A DNA stretch of 64,000 nucleotides from DATLLJ01 sp035537875 (GTDB lineage Bacteria > Acidobacteriota > Vicinamibacteria > Vicinamibacterales > CAVVIG01): the NCBI GenBank assembly GCA_035537875.1, contig DATLLJ010000049.1:1-64000 (forward strand). Direction: 5' to 3'. Made by a program: the position numbers and the translations under genes. Numbering within the stretch: position 1 is the first letter of the stretch; each line of letters starts with the position of its first letter. Below, piece by piece: positions 46,322 through 54,646 of the stretch. The notes beneath the pieces were generated by a model, which worked only from the letters and a program-made list of their open reading frames with translations, had not been told where the DNA came from and did no database searches.

Positions 46322-47907
46322 TTGTGGTGCGTGAAGCGACAGCCAGCGATGTCGTCGCCATTCGCGACATCTTTCAGGCGACGTACGGACGCAATTATCC
46401 CTACGCGCAGTTCTACGATCTCGATGCGCTCATCAGGCTCGTCTACAGCGACCATCAGATGATCCTCGTCGCAGAAGACACCGAGACCCACGAGGTTCTC
46501 GGCACGGCGTCGGTCGTGCTGGAGATTGGTGCACTCTCCGACCTCCTTGCCGAGTTCGGCCGGCTGGCGGTGCTGCCTTCCGCGCGGCAAATGGGCATCG
46601 GCCGGACGTTGATGAACGAGCGTCTCCGCCTGGTGCGCGATCGGCTGCACGTCGGACTGGTCGAGGCCCGACTCGCGCATCCCTACAGTCTGCGGATTGC
46701 CGAGTCCTCCGGCTTCGTGCCTGTGGGCCTGCTGCCTCTGAAGATGCAGATGCAGGAGCGCGAGAGCTTCTGTCTGCTTGCGCAGCACTTTGGTGAGGCC
46801 CTCTCGCTGCGGCGCAATCACCCACACGTCATTCCCGAGGTGTACCCACTGGCCCAGCTGGCGCTGACGCATTGCTCGCTCCCGGGCGACACGATTGTCG
46901 ATGAGGCGTCGCCGGCATATCCCGATGCCGAAGGCCTTGCGCTGCGCGAGTTCGCGACCGAGGGGTACGCCACGCTGCTCCGCATTGAACGCGGGCGCGT
47001 CCGGCACCGGGAAATCTTCGGCCCTCTCCAACTCCATCACGGACTCTTCAAGCTCCAGACGGAGCAATCGCATTACTTGCTCGCCCTCGACGGCACACGG
47101 ATCGTGGGCGCCATCGGCTGGAGTCACAGTCCGGTCGATCGCATGCTCCGCGTTTTCGAGCTCATTGCGCTCGACGATGGGGTGACGAGGTTTCTGCTGA
47201 CAGGCCTGGAGCGCACGCGCCGCGAGCAGGGCCAGACCAGCCTGGTGGAAATCGACGTCAGCGCCTACGCACCGCGCATGCAGCGGACACTCCTCGAGCT
47301 GGGCTTTCTGCCGAGCGCCTACATCCCGGCCATGGTGTTTTCGGAGGTCGAACGGCTCGACATCGTGCGGATGGTGAAATTGTTCGTGCCACCGGAGTTT
47401 TCGGCGCCCGCACTGAGCGACCGAGCGCAGGCGATCGCCGACGTCGTACTCCCCGCCTTCTTCAGCCGGCACGTGCTCCCCGAAATCGAACGCGCCGTCA
47501 CCGAGCTGCCGCTCTTCCGCGGTCTCGATCGCGATCAGGTGCGGCGGCTCGCGAGCGTGTGCCGGACGAGGAAGTTTGTTGAGGGCGAGTCGATTATCGA
47601 AGAAGGCAACCTGGACAGGACGCTCTATATCCTGCTCGATGGCGCAGCCGCCGTCGTGCGGGCAGCCACGTCGCACGCCGTGGGCGTCGTCGGGCCGGGC
47701 GAGTGCCTGGGCGAGATGTCACTCCTGACCGGCCAGCCTCATTCAGCGTCGGCGCGCGCGACTCGATCAACCGAGACTGCGGCACTGACTCATGACGAGC
47801 TGGCAGCACTGGTGCGCTTCCGGCCCGACATCGGTCTCATCATGTTCCGCAACTTGGCGATCGGCCTCGGCGCGAAGCTCGGGCGCGTGCCGGTAGGCCC
47901 GTTATAA
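46318..47907 (+). CDS. GNAT acetyltransferase-like protein with C-terminal cNMP-binding domain
   Basis: A 529-residue fusion. Residues about 1-150 form a GNAT domain (FGRLAVLPSARQMGIGRTLM is the acetyl-CoA pyrophosphate loop). Residues about 150-370 are GNAT-like with weaker motifs (IVGAIGWSHSP, VEIDVSAYAPRMQRTLLELGFL). Residues about 395-520 form a cyclic-nucleotide-binding domain: FVEGESIIEEG, LYILLDGAAAV and GPGECLGEMSLLTGQPHSASARA. The conserved Arg of the phosphate-binding cassette (PRxA) is His here, so nucleotide affinity may be lost or altered. Mycobacterial Pat has the same two domains in the reverse order. It starts at ATGA 46318. Confidence 0.8.
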   Translation: MIVVREATASDVVAIRDIFQATYGRNYPYAQFYDLDALIRLVYSDHQMILVAEDTETHEVLGTASVVLEIGALSDLLAEFGRLAVLPSARQMGIGRTLMNERLRLVRDRLHVGLVEARLAHPYSLRIAESSGFVPVGLLPLKMQMQERESFCLLAQHFGEALSLRRNHPHVIPEVYPLAQLALTHCSLPGDTIVDEASPAYPDAEGLALREFATEGYATLLRIERGRVRHREIFGPLQLHHGLFKLQTEQSHYLLALDGTRIVGAIGWSHSPVDRMLRVFELIALDDGVTRFLLTGLERTRREQGQTSLVEIDVSAYAPRMQRTLLELGFLPSAYIPAMVFSEVERLDIVRMVKLFVPPEFSAPALSDRAQAIADVVLPAFFSRHVLPEIERAVTELPLFRGLDRDQVRRLASVCRTRKFVEGESIIEEGNLDRTLYILLDGAAAVVRAATSHAVGVVGPGECLGEMSLLTGQPHSASARATRSTETAALTHDELAALVRFRPDIGLIMFRNLAIGLGAKLGRVPVGPL

Positions 47908-47908
47908 T
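47903..47908 (+). promoter_or_regulatory. Possible -10 box upstream of ligA
   Basis: A perfect TATAAT sits across the stop of the preceding gene, 41 bases before the ligA start. The -35 position 17 bases further up reads CGGGCG and shows no TTGACA, so the call is weak. It could allow separate ligAB transcription. Confidence 0.35.
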
Positions 47909-47948
47909 GCTGTTCAGATAGATATCCGCTTCTGGAGTGGCACGCGCC

Positions 47949-48350
47949 ATGACCTGGACCAAGCACGATTACGAAGACATCCCGGGCACGTACGTATTCG
48001 ATGGCAGGCACGCGTACGGCTCGTACCCGCTGAACAAGCTGCTGTTCTCCTTCTGCGACGAGGCCAACCGGGACGAGTTCGAACGCGATCCGGCCGCGTA
48101 CTGCGACAAGTACGGCGTCACCGGGAAGTACAAGGAGTTCGTCTTGAAGAAGGACTTCCTCGGCATGCTGCGTGCGGGGGCGAATATCTACTACATGGCC
48201 AAGATGGCCATCCCGCGCGGCACCTCGGTGCAGGATGCCGGCGCGCAGTTCCAGGGCGTCACCACGAAGGAGTTCCAGGAGAAGCTGCTCGCGAAAGGTG
48301 ACGGCCTGGTCGAGAGGCTGAAGGCACGAGAGGGGTACTGGCTTGGCTAG
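47949..48350 (+). CDS. ligA: Protocatechuate 4,5-dioxygenase alpha subunit
   Basis: A 133-residue protein matching LigA, the small subunit of type II extradiol dioxygenases: PGTYVFDGRHAYGSYPLNKLLFSFCDEANRDEF, EFVLKKDFLGMLRAGANIYYMAKMA and a C-terminal KGDGLVERLKAREGYWLG. It has no metal site; it helps form the active site with LigB. ATG 47949 has GGAG 11 bases upstream; an earlier in-frame GTG is at 47937. The ligB start lies inside its last codons, an 8-base overlap. Aromatic-ring meta-cleavage by LigAB acts on protocatechuate or gallate. No other lig genes are in view. Confidence 0.85.
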   Translation: MTWTKHDYEDIPGTYVFDGRHAYGSYPLNKLLFSFCDEANRDEFERDPAAYCDKYGVTGKYKEFVLKKDFLGMLRAGANIYYMAKMAIPRGTSVQDAGAQFQGVTTKEFQEKLLAKGDGLVERLKAREGYWLG

Positions 48351-49188
48351 GATCATCGGCGGCGTGACCAGCTCGCACATTCCGGCGGTCGGCAACGCCA
48401 TCGCCGACGGGCTCACTCAGACGCCGTACTGGAAGCGCTTCTTCGACGGCTACGAGCCCGCCAAGGCCTGGCTGCGGAAACACCAGCCCGACATCGCCAT
48501 CGTCGTCTACAACGACCACGGCCTGAATTTCTTCCTCGACAAGGTGCCGACCTTCGCGCTGGGCTGTGCCGACACTTACTACAACGCCGACGAGGGCTGG
48601 GCGCTGAAGCCGGTCGCGCCGTTCAAGGGCAATGTGCCGTTCTCGTGGCACATCGCCGAGAAGCTGGTCGAGCAGGAGTTCGACATCTGCACCTGTCAGG
48701 AGATGAAGGTCGACCACGGGTTCGTGAATCCGATCCGCGCGCTCTACGGTACGCTGGACGTATGGCCGATTACGACGATCCCGCTGGCCGTCAATACCGT
48801 GCAGCATCCGGTGCCCACCGCCGCGCGCTGCTTCAAGCTCGGCAAGGCGCTGCGTAAGGCGATCGAATCCTACGACGAGGATCTGAAGGTCGTCGTGTTC
48901 GGCACGGGCGGCCTGTCGCACCAGCTCCAGGGCGAGCGCGCCGGCCTGATCGACGTGGATTTCGACCTCGAGTGCATGGATCGCATCGCGAGCGATCCGG
49001 AGTGGATGACGCAATTCACCAACTCGCAGATCATGCGCCGCACCGGCACCGAGGGCATCGAGACCATCATGTGGCTGGTGATGCGCGGCGCGCTGCAGGA
49101 GAACGTGCGGGTGATCCATAAGCACTACCACGCCCCTATCTCCAACACCGGCGCGGGCGTGCTGGTGCTGGAAAACACGTTCATCTAG
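48343..49188 (+). CDS. ligB: Protocatechuate 4,5-dioxygenase beta subunit
   Basis: A 281-residue catalytic subunit of the LigB superfamily. Start is TTG 48343 (GAGGGG just upstream), which overlaps the ligA stop. Iron ligands expected for LigB are present: His12 in VTSSHIPAVG, His59 in YNDHGLNFF, and the C-terminal Glu in the GTEGIETIMW segment. The general base His lies in FGTGGLSHQLQGERAG. It opens the ring of protocatechuate or a similar catechol at the 4,5 bond. Sequence style and high match to proteobacterial LigB suggest transfer into this genome. The next steps of the pathway are not encoded in this window. Confidence 0.88.
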   Translation: MARIIGGVTSSHIPAVGNAIADGLTQTPYWKRFFDGYEPAKAWLRKHQPDIAIVVYNDHGLNFFLDKVPTFALGCADTYYNADEGWALKPVAPFKGNVPFSWHIAEKLVEQEFDICTCQEMKVDHGFVNPIRALYGTLDVWPITTIPLAVNTVQHPVPTAARCFKLGKALRKAIESYDEDLKVVVFGTGGLSHQLQGERAGLIDVDFDLECMDRIASDPEWMTQFTNSQIMRRTGTEGIETIMWLVMRGALQENVRVIHKHYHAPISNTGAGVLVLENTFI

Positions 49189-49208
49189 GTTCCTTCCCCT
49201 TTCTGACA

Positions 49209-49235
49209 GCGCGTGTGCCGGCGCGGGACACGCGC
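49209..49235 (+). terminator. Hairpin after ligB
   Basis: GCGCGTGT and ACACGCGC form a perfect 8-bp stem around an 11-base loop, 20 bases after the ligB stop. No T-tract. Probable terminator by position. Confidence 0.45.
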
Positions 49236-49360
49236 GAGCGGGCGATCGAGCTGCAGAAGCGGTAGCTCGGCGGCCGCGTCCTGGCGGCCGCAGTTGCTAC
49301 CCTGGCGTTCCGCTAGTGACACGCGCCTTCATCGTGGTCGTAGACATTGAGCACCTCACC

Positions 49361-49891
49361 TCATGAGCTTGACGTCGCACGTCGGCGCAGCCAGCGAATC
49401 TGCCCTCGATGGTTGAGCTCATGCCCAAACACATGAAACCACTTGAAGTGATTGTTCACCCGCTGGCCGCCCCCGAACGACGTCTGCTCATCAAGCCACC
49501 GGTCGTCGCGCATAGCCAGTTCCGTCAGCGTTCTGTCACGGACCTGCTTCAACCTGCTGAGATAGTAGTCCAGCTCGTTCCCCCGGATTTCGCGCCTCGC
49601 TCTGTCGCCCAATTCGAGAGCCGCACCCCACTGCTTCTTTTCCTCACCGTCCAAGTCACGGCTGTCGAAGGTGGCCGCTTGATACCCCACTTCCGCCGCA
49701 GCGATGTGCGACAGCAGCGCGCCGATGGAATTGCTTCCCGCGTCACAAAGATAATCGAGCTGGTCGACCGTCAAGCCCGCTACCGCGGCAAGGGTTGTCG
49801 ATCGGACGTAGTTCATCATCGAGACGAGACGACCGATCTGTGGAGTAAAGCCGGGAATGTCTCCGATGAGAAGGTTGTCGCGCTCGCTCAT
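49361..49891 (-). CDS. DinB family protein
   Basis: A 176-residue four-helix bundle protein of the DinB/YfiT type. Metal ligands expected from the fold are visible: ALLSHIAAAE near residue 60, and two more histidines in FGHELNHRGQIRWLRRR. The YYLSRLKQVRDRTLTEL helix is typical. These proteins bind Ni, Zn or Mn; many act as thiol-dependent S-transferases (bacillithiol or mycothiol), but the thiol partner here is unknown. It is monocistronic; the DNA-damage name does not imply a damage role. Confidence 0.8.
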   Translation of the reverse strand: MSERDNLLIGDIPGFTPQIGRLVSMMNYVRSTTLAAVAGLTVDQLDYLCDAGSNSIGALLSHIAAAEVGYQAATFDSRDLDGEEKKQWGAALELGDRARREIRGNELDYYLSRLKQVRDRTLTELAMRDDRWLDEQTSFGGGQRVNNHFKWFHVFGHELNHRGQIRWLRRRATSSS

Positions 49892-50016
49892 GGAAATTTT
49901 TGCACCTATTGGCCCAGCGCCAGGCGCCCCTTCATGTCAGTGTATGCAGTTTCGATGAGCTCCATGAGGGCCGTCACAGGCGTCATGACACGTTGCTTTT
50001 CTGCTGAAACGCAGCC

Positions 50017-51223
50017 CTATGATCCGAGAGCGGCGTAGAGCGCGTCTCTGAGCGCCACATCGCGCGGATCGCCTGTGAATTTCGTGCCCATCTGGCTGGT
50101 GACGTACGCGTATCCAATGCCGGCCGTCGGATCCGCAAAGCCAAGAGAGCCGCCGGATCCCGGAGACCCGAACGAGCACGCGCTGCCGAAGCGCCAGCCG
50201 CGGCTCGGCTTCATGAAGCCCAGCGAGAACTGCACTTCGCCCTTCAGGCACTCGTCGTAAAACCCGCGCGTTGGAGGAACCGCCGGCGCGGCGAGCAGGT
50301 CCAGCGTCTGCTGTCGCAGCCCAAGCTCCAGTCCTCTCCAGTCCCCCCGCAGCGAACACGCCATAGGCGTGCGCGATGGCCCGCGCGGTTCCGACGGCGC
50401 CGCCGGACGGCACTTCGAGATTGCGCGCGTACACGCGCTGCTCATCGTGGGCGATTGCGAAGCCCGGATTCGTCACGAGCGCCCGGTAGATGTTCGAACG
50501 ACGATTCATCCCTTCCAGCATCAGTCGGAATGGGCGGAAGCCCACCAGCATGTCGATCTGGCTGGGAGGTGCAAGGGTGGCCAGGCGTGCGTTCGGGGTT
50601 GACTCCGGTAACCGGATGTAAACGTCCAACCCGAGTGGTGTGGCGATTTCGTCCTGGAAGAACTGTCCGAGGCTGCGACGGCGCGGATGGACGCGGCGCA
50701 GCAGCTCGCCTTCATAGAACCCGAGGGTGATGGCGTGGTAGGGCTGACGCGTCCCCGGCTCCCACGCGGGCTTCTGACGGGCGAGCACGACCGCCAGGCG
50801 ATCCAGGTCGGCAACCACGCTGCGATCGACAGGCTCATCGAAGGCGAACAATCCCGCCTGGTGCGCGAGGAGTTGGCGGACGGTGATCTTCTCCTTGCCC
50901 TGCTGCGCGAACTCGGGCCAGTACGCCGCGACCCGCTCTTCATAGTCCAGCCAGCGGCGGGAGTGTGCGACGGCGAGCGCCATGGCGGCCAGGCCCTTGG
51001 TGGCCGCGTAGATCAGCACCATGGTGTCCTGCTCCCATGGCTCGTCCGTTGCCTTGTTGCGAACGCCGCCCCAGAGGTCGACCACCTTCTCGCCACGGTG
51101 ATACGCACAGCAGGCGCCGCCGAGCTCATTCCTTCGGGTGAAGTTCTCGGCAAACGCCTCGCGCACGGCCTCGAACCCGCGACTGACGTGTCCCTCTACC
51201 GCGAGCGATGCGACTGACATCAT
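50017..51223 (-). pseudogene. Serine hydrolase (EstB/class C beta-lactamase-like), frameshifted and lacking the catalytic Ser
   Basis: Start ATG 51223 with GGGAG before it. The family pattern is clear: FAENFTRRNELGGACCAYHRGEKVVDLWGG, then DYEERVAAYWPEFAQQGKEKITVRQLLAHQAGL and YHAITLGFYEGELLRR. The SxxK active-site motif, YSATKG in relatives, reads YAATKG, so the nucleophile is Ala. The frame then breaks in a run of six C (50343-50348). In the second frame the sequence resumes as GLRQQTLDLLAAPAVPPTRGFYDECLKG and FGSPGSGGSLGFADP. Two independent defects make decay likely, though the second could be an assembly error. Confidence 0.8.
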
Positions 51224-51415
51224 GGCTCTCCCGGGTTGCCCCTGCGACGGTGCGTCATCGGGGGACCTCGTGTCCCTTCCCATCCCGGACGCATGAACCT
51301 TGCCGATGTTCGGCGCTCACGGGCACAGCGTCTGGGGTCGTCGCGCCGGAACCCCGTCAGTATTAGTAAGAAAAAACCGGCTGGGTGCTGAATTTCTTGG
51401 CCGCCGGGGCAAACG

Positions 51416-52163
51416 TCACGGAGGAGCACGTGGCCGTCGCTGCGTCCGATCGCGTCCGAGCATGGTGAGGCTGATCAGTCGCGAAACGACGAGCGCGATG
51501 TACATCACGCCAGCGAACGACTCCAGCATAACGAGCGCGCGCCCCATCCCCGTCACCGGCAGGATGTCGCTCAGCCCCACGCTCGAGAGCACGGCGACAC
51601 TGAGATAAAGAAGCTCCATCCAGGTGCGCGGCCGCTCGGGGGTTGACCGGCGCACTGAAGCTTCCGGGGAAAATCGCCTCACACGCGGCGTAGGCATAGG
51701 CGAACGCCCACGCGAGCAACGTGAAGGTGGCGCCAGCTGCGAAGAGCTCATCGGTGGTGGCCACCCAATCCTGGAGCATGTAGGCGATCAGACTGCCCGT
51801 GGCGTAGAAGTAGAAGGCGGACTCTACCGCCGCGATCGCGACTGGCAACGCCGGGTGCGGAGCGATGGCATGGACCGCGGACAGTGCGACGACCGCCACC
51901 GCGAGCACGACCGCCAGCCAGGTCAGCCACGGTGAGCGCCGTACGACCCGCAAAGCACCGCCGAGAACGAGGAGTCCAAAGGCGCCGAACAGCGCGCGCC
52001 CGCCGGGCGATGTCTCCATCCACGAGTACAGCAGGATGCCGAGCAGCTGTATCGACAGTAGTCCCGCGGACGGGTCCGCCGAAGGTAGCCGATAGTCGAC
52101 ACGGGTCAGCGCCGGAGTTTGTGGCGCGCAGCCAGGATCATGCCCGGATTGTGCAGCCGACAA
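51416..52163 (-). pseudogene. Ion-channel family protein, frameshifted
   Basis: Two frames join at a run of five G (51638-51642). The first gives about 175 residues with several membrane helices (LGILLYSWME, WLTWLAVVLAVAVVALSAVHA, FTLLAWAFAYAYAACEA) and ends FSAPVNP. The second continues RPRTWMELLYLSVAVLSSVGLSDILPVTGMGRALVMLESFAGVMYIALVVSRL. That is the pore helix and filter of a two-pass potassium channel family (TVGYGD...P). Here the filter is SVGLSD, so K+ selectivity is doubtful. Related proteins are annotated as ion channels. Start at 52163 is uncertain. Confidence 0.65.
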
Positions 52164-52189
52164 GACGACGTGTCCCAGAGATCCAGGGA

Positions 52190-52390
52190 AGCTCGACGCT
52201 GTAAGAGGTGATGCGCCAGTCGCCCGTGTCCTTCCGCCACAGCAAGCGCAGGATGGGAGCCTCGTCGCTCAGTTGACGTGGCGCCGTCACCAGACCCCAC
52301 CTTCCACGATACGATTTTCCAGTATCCATCCTCCCGCGCCCACGGCCGCCAGCCACGAGAATCTCGCGCCTGTCCCGCGCCAATGGGGGA
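52190..52390 (-). pseudogene. Degraded fragment of a hypothetical protein
   Basis: The minus strand reads REDGYWKIVSWKVG in one frame and, further on in another, ILRLLWRKDTGDWRITSYSVELP. Both look like strands of a small secreted or NTF2-like domain (xxDGxWKIxSxxV). They overlap other features or lack starts. A relic with at least one frameshift; family not known. Confidence 0.3.
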
Positions 52391-52462
52391 TGGCGCTTGA
52401 CAAGGCAGGACGAAGGGTCTAAATGCGTCAGGGACACCGGTAGCGGCCACGAGGAGGTGGAT

Positions 52463-53776
52463 ATGGCGAAGCATCGACCGCCGGGATGGAACGCTGAACA
52501 GGCAGTGGCGGGAAACGGCCTGCTCCACCGCCGCAGGTTCCTGGAGGGTGGCGCCGCCATCGCCGCCGCAATCACCGGATATGCGCTGAGCGACTCGGTT
52601 GCGGCGCAACAACTCGCAGACGATCCCTGGAGTGTCACAGCTGGCAGTCTACCGACCGACTACGGCGTGCCGTCGCGCTTCGAAAGAAGCGTCGCACGCA
52701 CGCTGAGCAATCCCAAAGGCGAGCCGCGCACGTCGCACGCGCGGACGCCGCATCACCTGCTGAACGGGACGATCACGCCGAACGGCCTGCACTTCGTCAT
52801 TTCGCACTCCGGCAATCCCGATATCGATCCCGACAAGCACCGGCTGCTGATCCACGGCCTCGTCCGCCGGCCGCTGGTGTTCACGCTCGATGCCCTCACG
52901 CGCTATCCGATGGTCTCGCGCATGGCGTTCATCGAATGCGGCGGCAACGGCGCGCCGCTGGCCTCGAAGGAGCCCATCGACGCCAACGTGCAGGCGATTC
53001 ACGGCCTCGTCTCCTGCGCCGAATGGACTGGCGTGATGCTCTCGACCCTGCTCGAGGAAACCGGCATCGACCCGAAAGCCAAGTGGTTCGTGGCCGAGGG
53101 CGGCGACTCGCTCGCGCTGAGTCGCAGCGTCCCGGTGAGCAAGGCGCTCGACGATGCGATGATTGCGCTCTACCAGAACGGTGAACGGCTGATGCCCGGC
53201 AACGGGTATCCGATGCGCCTGTTGTTGCCTGGCTGGGAAGGCAACATGAACGTCAAGTACCTGCGGCGGATCGAGCTCGTGGACGCGCCCGCGATGAGCT
53301 TCTATGAATCACGGACGTATGCGCAGATCCTGCCGGGCGGAAAGGCGTTTCAGTTCTACTTCATCCAGGAGGTGAAGTCCTTCATCACGCATCCATCGCC
53401 GGGACTGAAGCTGAGCGGCCCGGGGCTGTACGAAATCTCCGGCATCGCCTATTCAGGCAACGGCCGGATCGCGAAGGTGATGGTGTCAGCTGACGGTGGC
53501 AGGAGCTGGGCGCAGGCCGCGCTGCAGGAACCGATCAACTCAAAGGCGTTCACACGCTTCCGGGCGCCCTGGCGCTGGGACGGCGGCCCAGCGGTGTTGC
53601 AGAGCCGCGCCTGGGATGAGGCGGGCAACGTGCAGCCGACACGCGCCGAGATCATCGCCCGGCGCGGCGAGACCAAGACGGTTCCCAACGTGCTCGCGTT
53701 TCCCGCTCAGCACTACAACACGCTGACGAGCTGGGGCGTCGAGCGCACCGGTGAGGTCAAACATGTGTACGCGTAG
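52463..53776 (+). CDS. soxC: Sulfite dehydrogenase catalytic subunit SoxC-like (molybdenum)
   Basis: A 437-residue molybdopterin oxidoreductase of the sulfite oxidase family. GAGGAGG five bases before ATG 52463 sets the start. A Tat-type signal begins RRRFLEGGAAIAAA. The catalytic Cys is in FIECGGNG near residue 159, which would ligate Mo. GWEGNMNVKYLRRIELVD and the C-terminal dimerisation domain (VMVSADGGRSWAQAAL, RAWDEAGNVQPT) fit SoxC. The next gene is a cytochrome c overlapping by 14 bases, the usual soxCD pair. No soxXYZAB genes are in the window. Confidence 0.88.
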   Translation: MAKHRPPGWNAEQAVAGNGLLHRRRFLEGGAAIAAAITGYALSDSVAAQQLADDPWSVTAGSLPTDYGVPSRFERSVARTLSNPKGEPRTSHARTPHHLLNGTITPNGLHFVISHSGNPDIDPDKHRLLIHGLVRRPLVFTLDALTRYPMVSRMAFIECGGNGAPLASKEPIDANVQAIHGLVSCAEWTGVMLSTLLEETGIDPKAKWFVAEGGDSLALSRSVPVSKALDDAMIALYQNGERLMPGNGYPMRLLLPGWEGNMNVKYLRRIELVDAPAMSFYESRTYAQILPGGKAFQFYFIQEVKSFITHPSPGLKLSGPGLYEISGIAYSGNGRIAKVMVSADGGRSWAQAALQEPINSKAFTRFRAPWRWDGGPAVLQSRAWDEAGNVQPTRAEIIARRGETKTVPNVLAFPAQHYNTLTSWGVERTGEVKHVYA

Positions 53777-54290
53777 CTCTGCGGTCCTGGTCGGCATTCT
53801 TCTCGCGGGCGCCACGGCGTTCGCTCAAGGACCGAACCTCGGGAAACCGATCTCTCCGGCCGACATCGCCGCCTGGGACATCAGCATCATGCCGGACGGC
53901 ACCGGCCTGCCGCCCGGGAGCGGCACGGCGGCACAGGGCGCGCCGATCTACGCACAGAAATGTGCCGCGTGCCACGGCGAGAGCGGCACGGGAGGCTCCG
54001 CCGCCGCCCTCGTCGGGGGCCAGCCGGTCTCGACCGCCATCGAGACGACCAAGACCATCGCGAATTTCTGGCCCTACGCCAGCACGCTGTTCGATTTCAC
54101 GCGGCGCGCGATGCCGTGGACCAGGCCCCGCACGCTCACCAGCGACGAGATCTATGCGCTCACCGCCTACCTTCTCGCGCTCAACAAGATCATCGGCGAG
54201 AACGACGTGATGAACGCTCAGACGCTGCCGAAGGTGCAGATGCCGAACCGCGACGGATTCGTGCCGCGATTCCCGGACAAGATGCCGTAA
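53763..54290 (+). CDS. soxD: SoxD-like cytochrome c
   Basis: A 175-residue periplasmic c-type cytochrome. ATG 53763 has GAGG six bases upstream; the signal peptide ends at AFAQ. The haem motif is CAACHGE near residue 66, and FPYAST-type residues and an axial Met (AMPWTRP) follow. The N-terminus (PISPADIAAWDISIMPDGTGLPPGSG) is the hallmark of SoxD-type subunits that dock on SoxC. The overlap with soxC argues for a sulfite/sulfane dehydrogenase complex that passes electrons from the Mo site to the respiratory chain. SoxD usually has two haems; only one is seen here. Confidence 0.82.
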   Translation: MCTRSSAVLVGILLAGATAFAQGPNLGKPISPADIAAWDISIMPDGTGLPPGSGTAAQGAPIYAQKCAACHGESGTGGSAAALVGGQPVSTAIETTKTIANFWPYASTLFDFTRRAMPWTRPRTLTSDEIYALTAYLLALNKIIGENDVMNAQTLPKVQMPNRDGFVPRFPDKMP

Positions 54291-54646
54291 CCGGCGGGCT
54301 TCGACCTTCTCCAGGGTGGGCCGAAGGCTGGTAAACGTCGATACGGCGTGGGCGAGAACTTGGAAGGACGCCGTGCCGTAGCAGCTCGTGGACTCACGGA
54401 GCGGCAGCTGGTCCGGCGGGCTAGCGCCACTCCGCACACCAGGTGCGGAACATCGCCCGCCGTCATCTTGTGCGAGGTGCGCACGGCGGCGGGTGCTTCG
54501 GTCTCTGGCGGATTCTCCCTCTGTGGCGCCGATCCACAGGCCGCCATCGCCGGCAAGGTTAGGAACCCCACCAGCGAGAGGATTCGCATGCGCGCGATTT
54601 ATGCGAATGTCGAATCCGAATTCTCAAGACTTATAATCCGGCAAGT
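54291..54646. other. Intergenic region with possible truncated lipoprotein
   Basis: 356 bases. On the minus strand, 54589 starts a signal-like sequence (MRILSLVGFLTLPAMAACGS), listed separately. The rest shows no coding frame; there is no clear terminator after soxD. Confidence 0.4.
54400..54589 (-). pseudogene. N-terminal remnant of a small lipoprotein
   Basis: ATG 54589 begins a typical signal with lipobox PAMAACGS, then a Pro/Glu-rich linker (RENPPETEAPAAV). After about 55 residues the frame turns arginine/serine-rich and runs into soxD on the other strand. That suggests truncation or a chance frame. No family. Confidence 0.3.

Noticed and set aside
46225..47676. Minus-strand frame of 483 residues opposite the GNAT-cNMP gene
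   Set aside because: Antisense shadow; no coherent domain.
49249..49300. GCGGCCGC repeats after ligB
   Set aside because: Two short GC-rich palindromes near a hairpin; too short and too common in GC-rich DNA to call an element.
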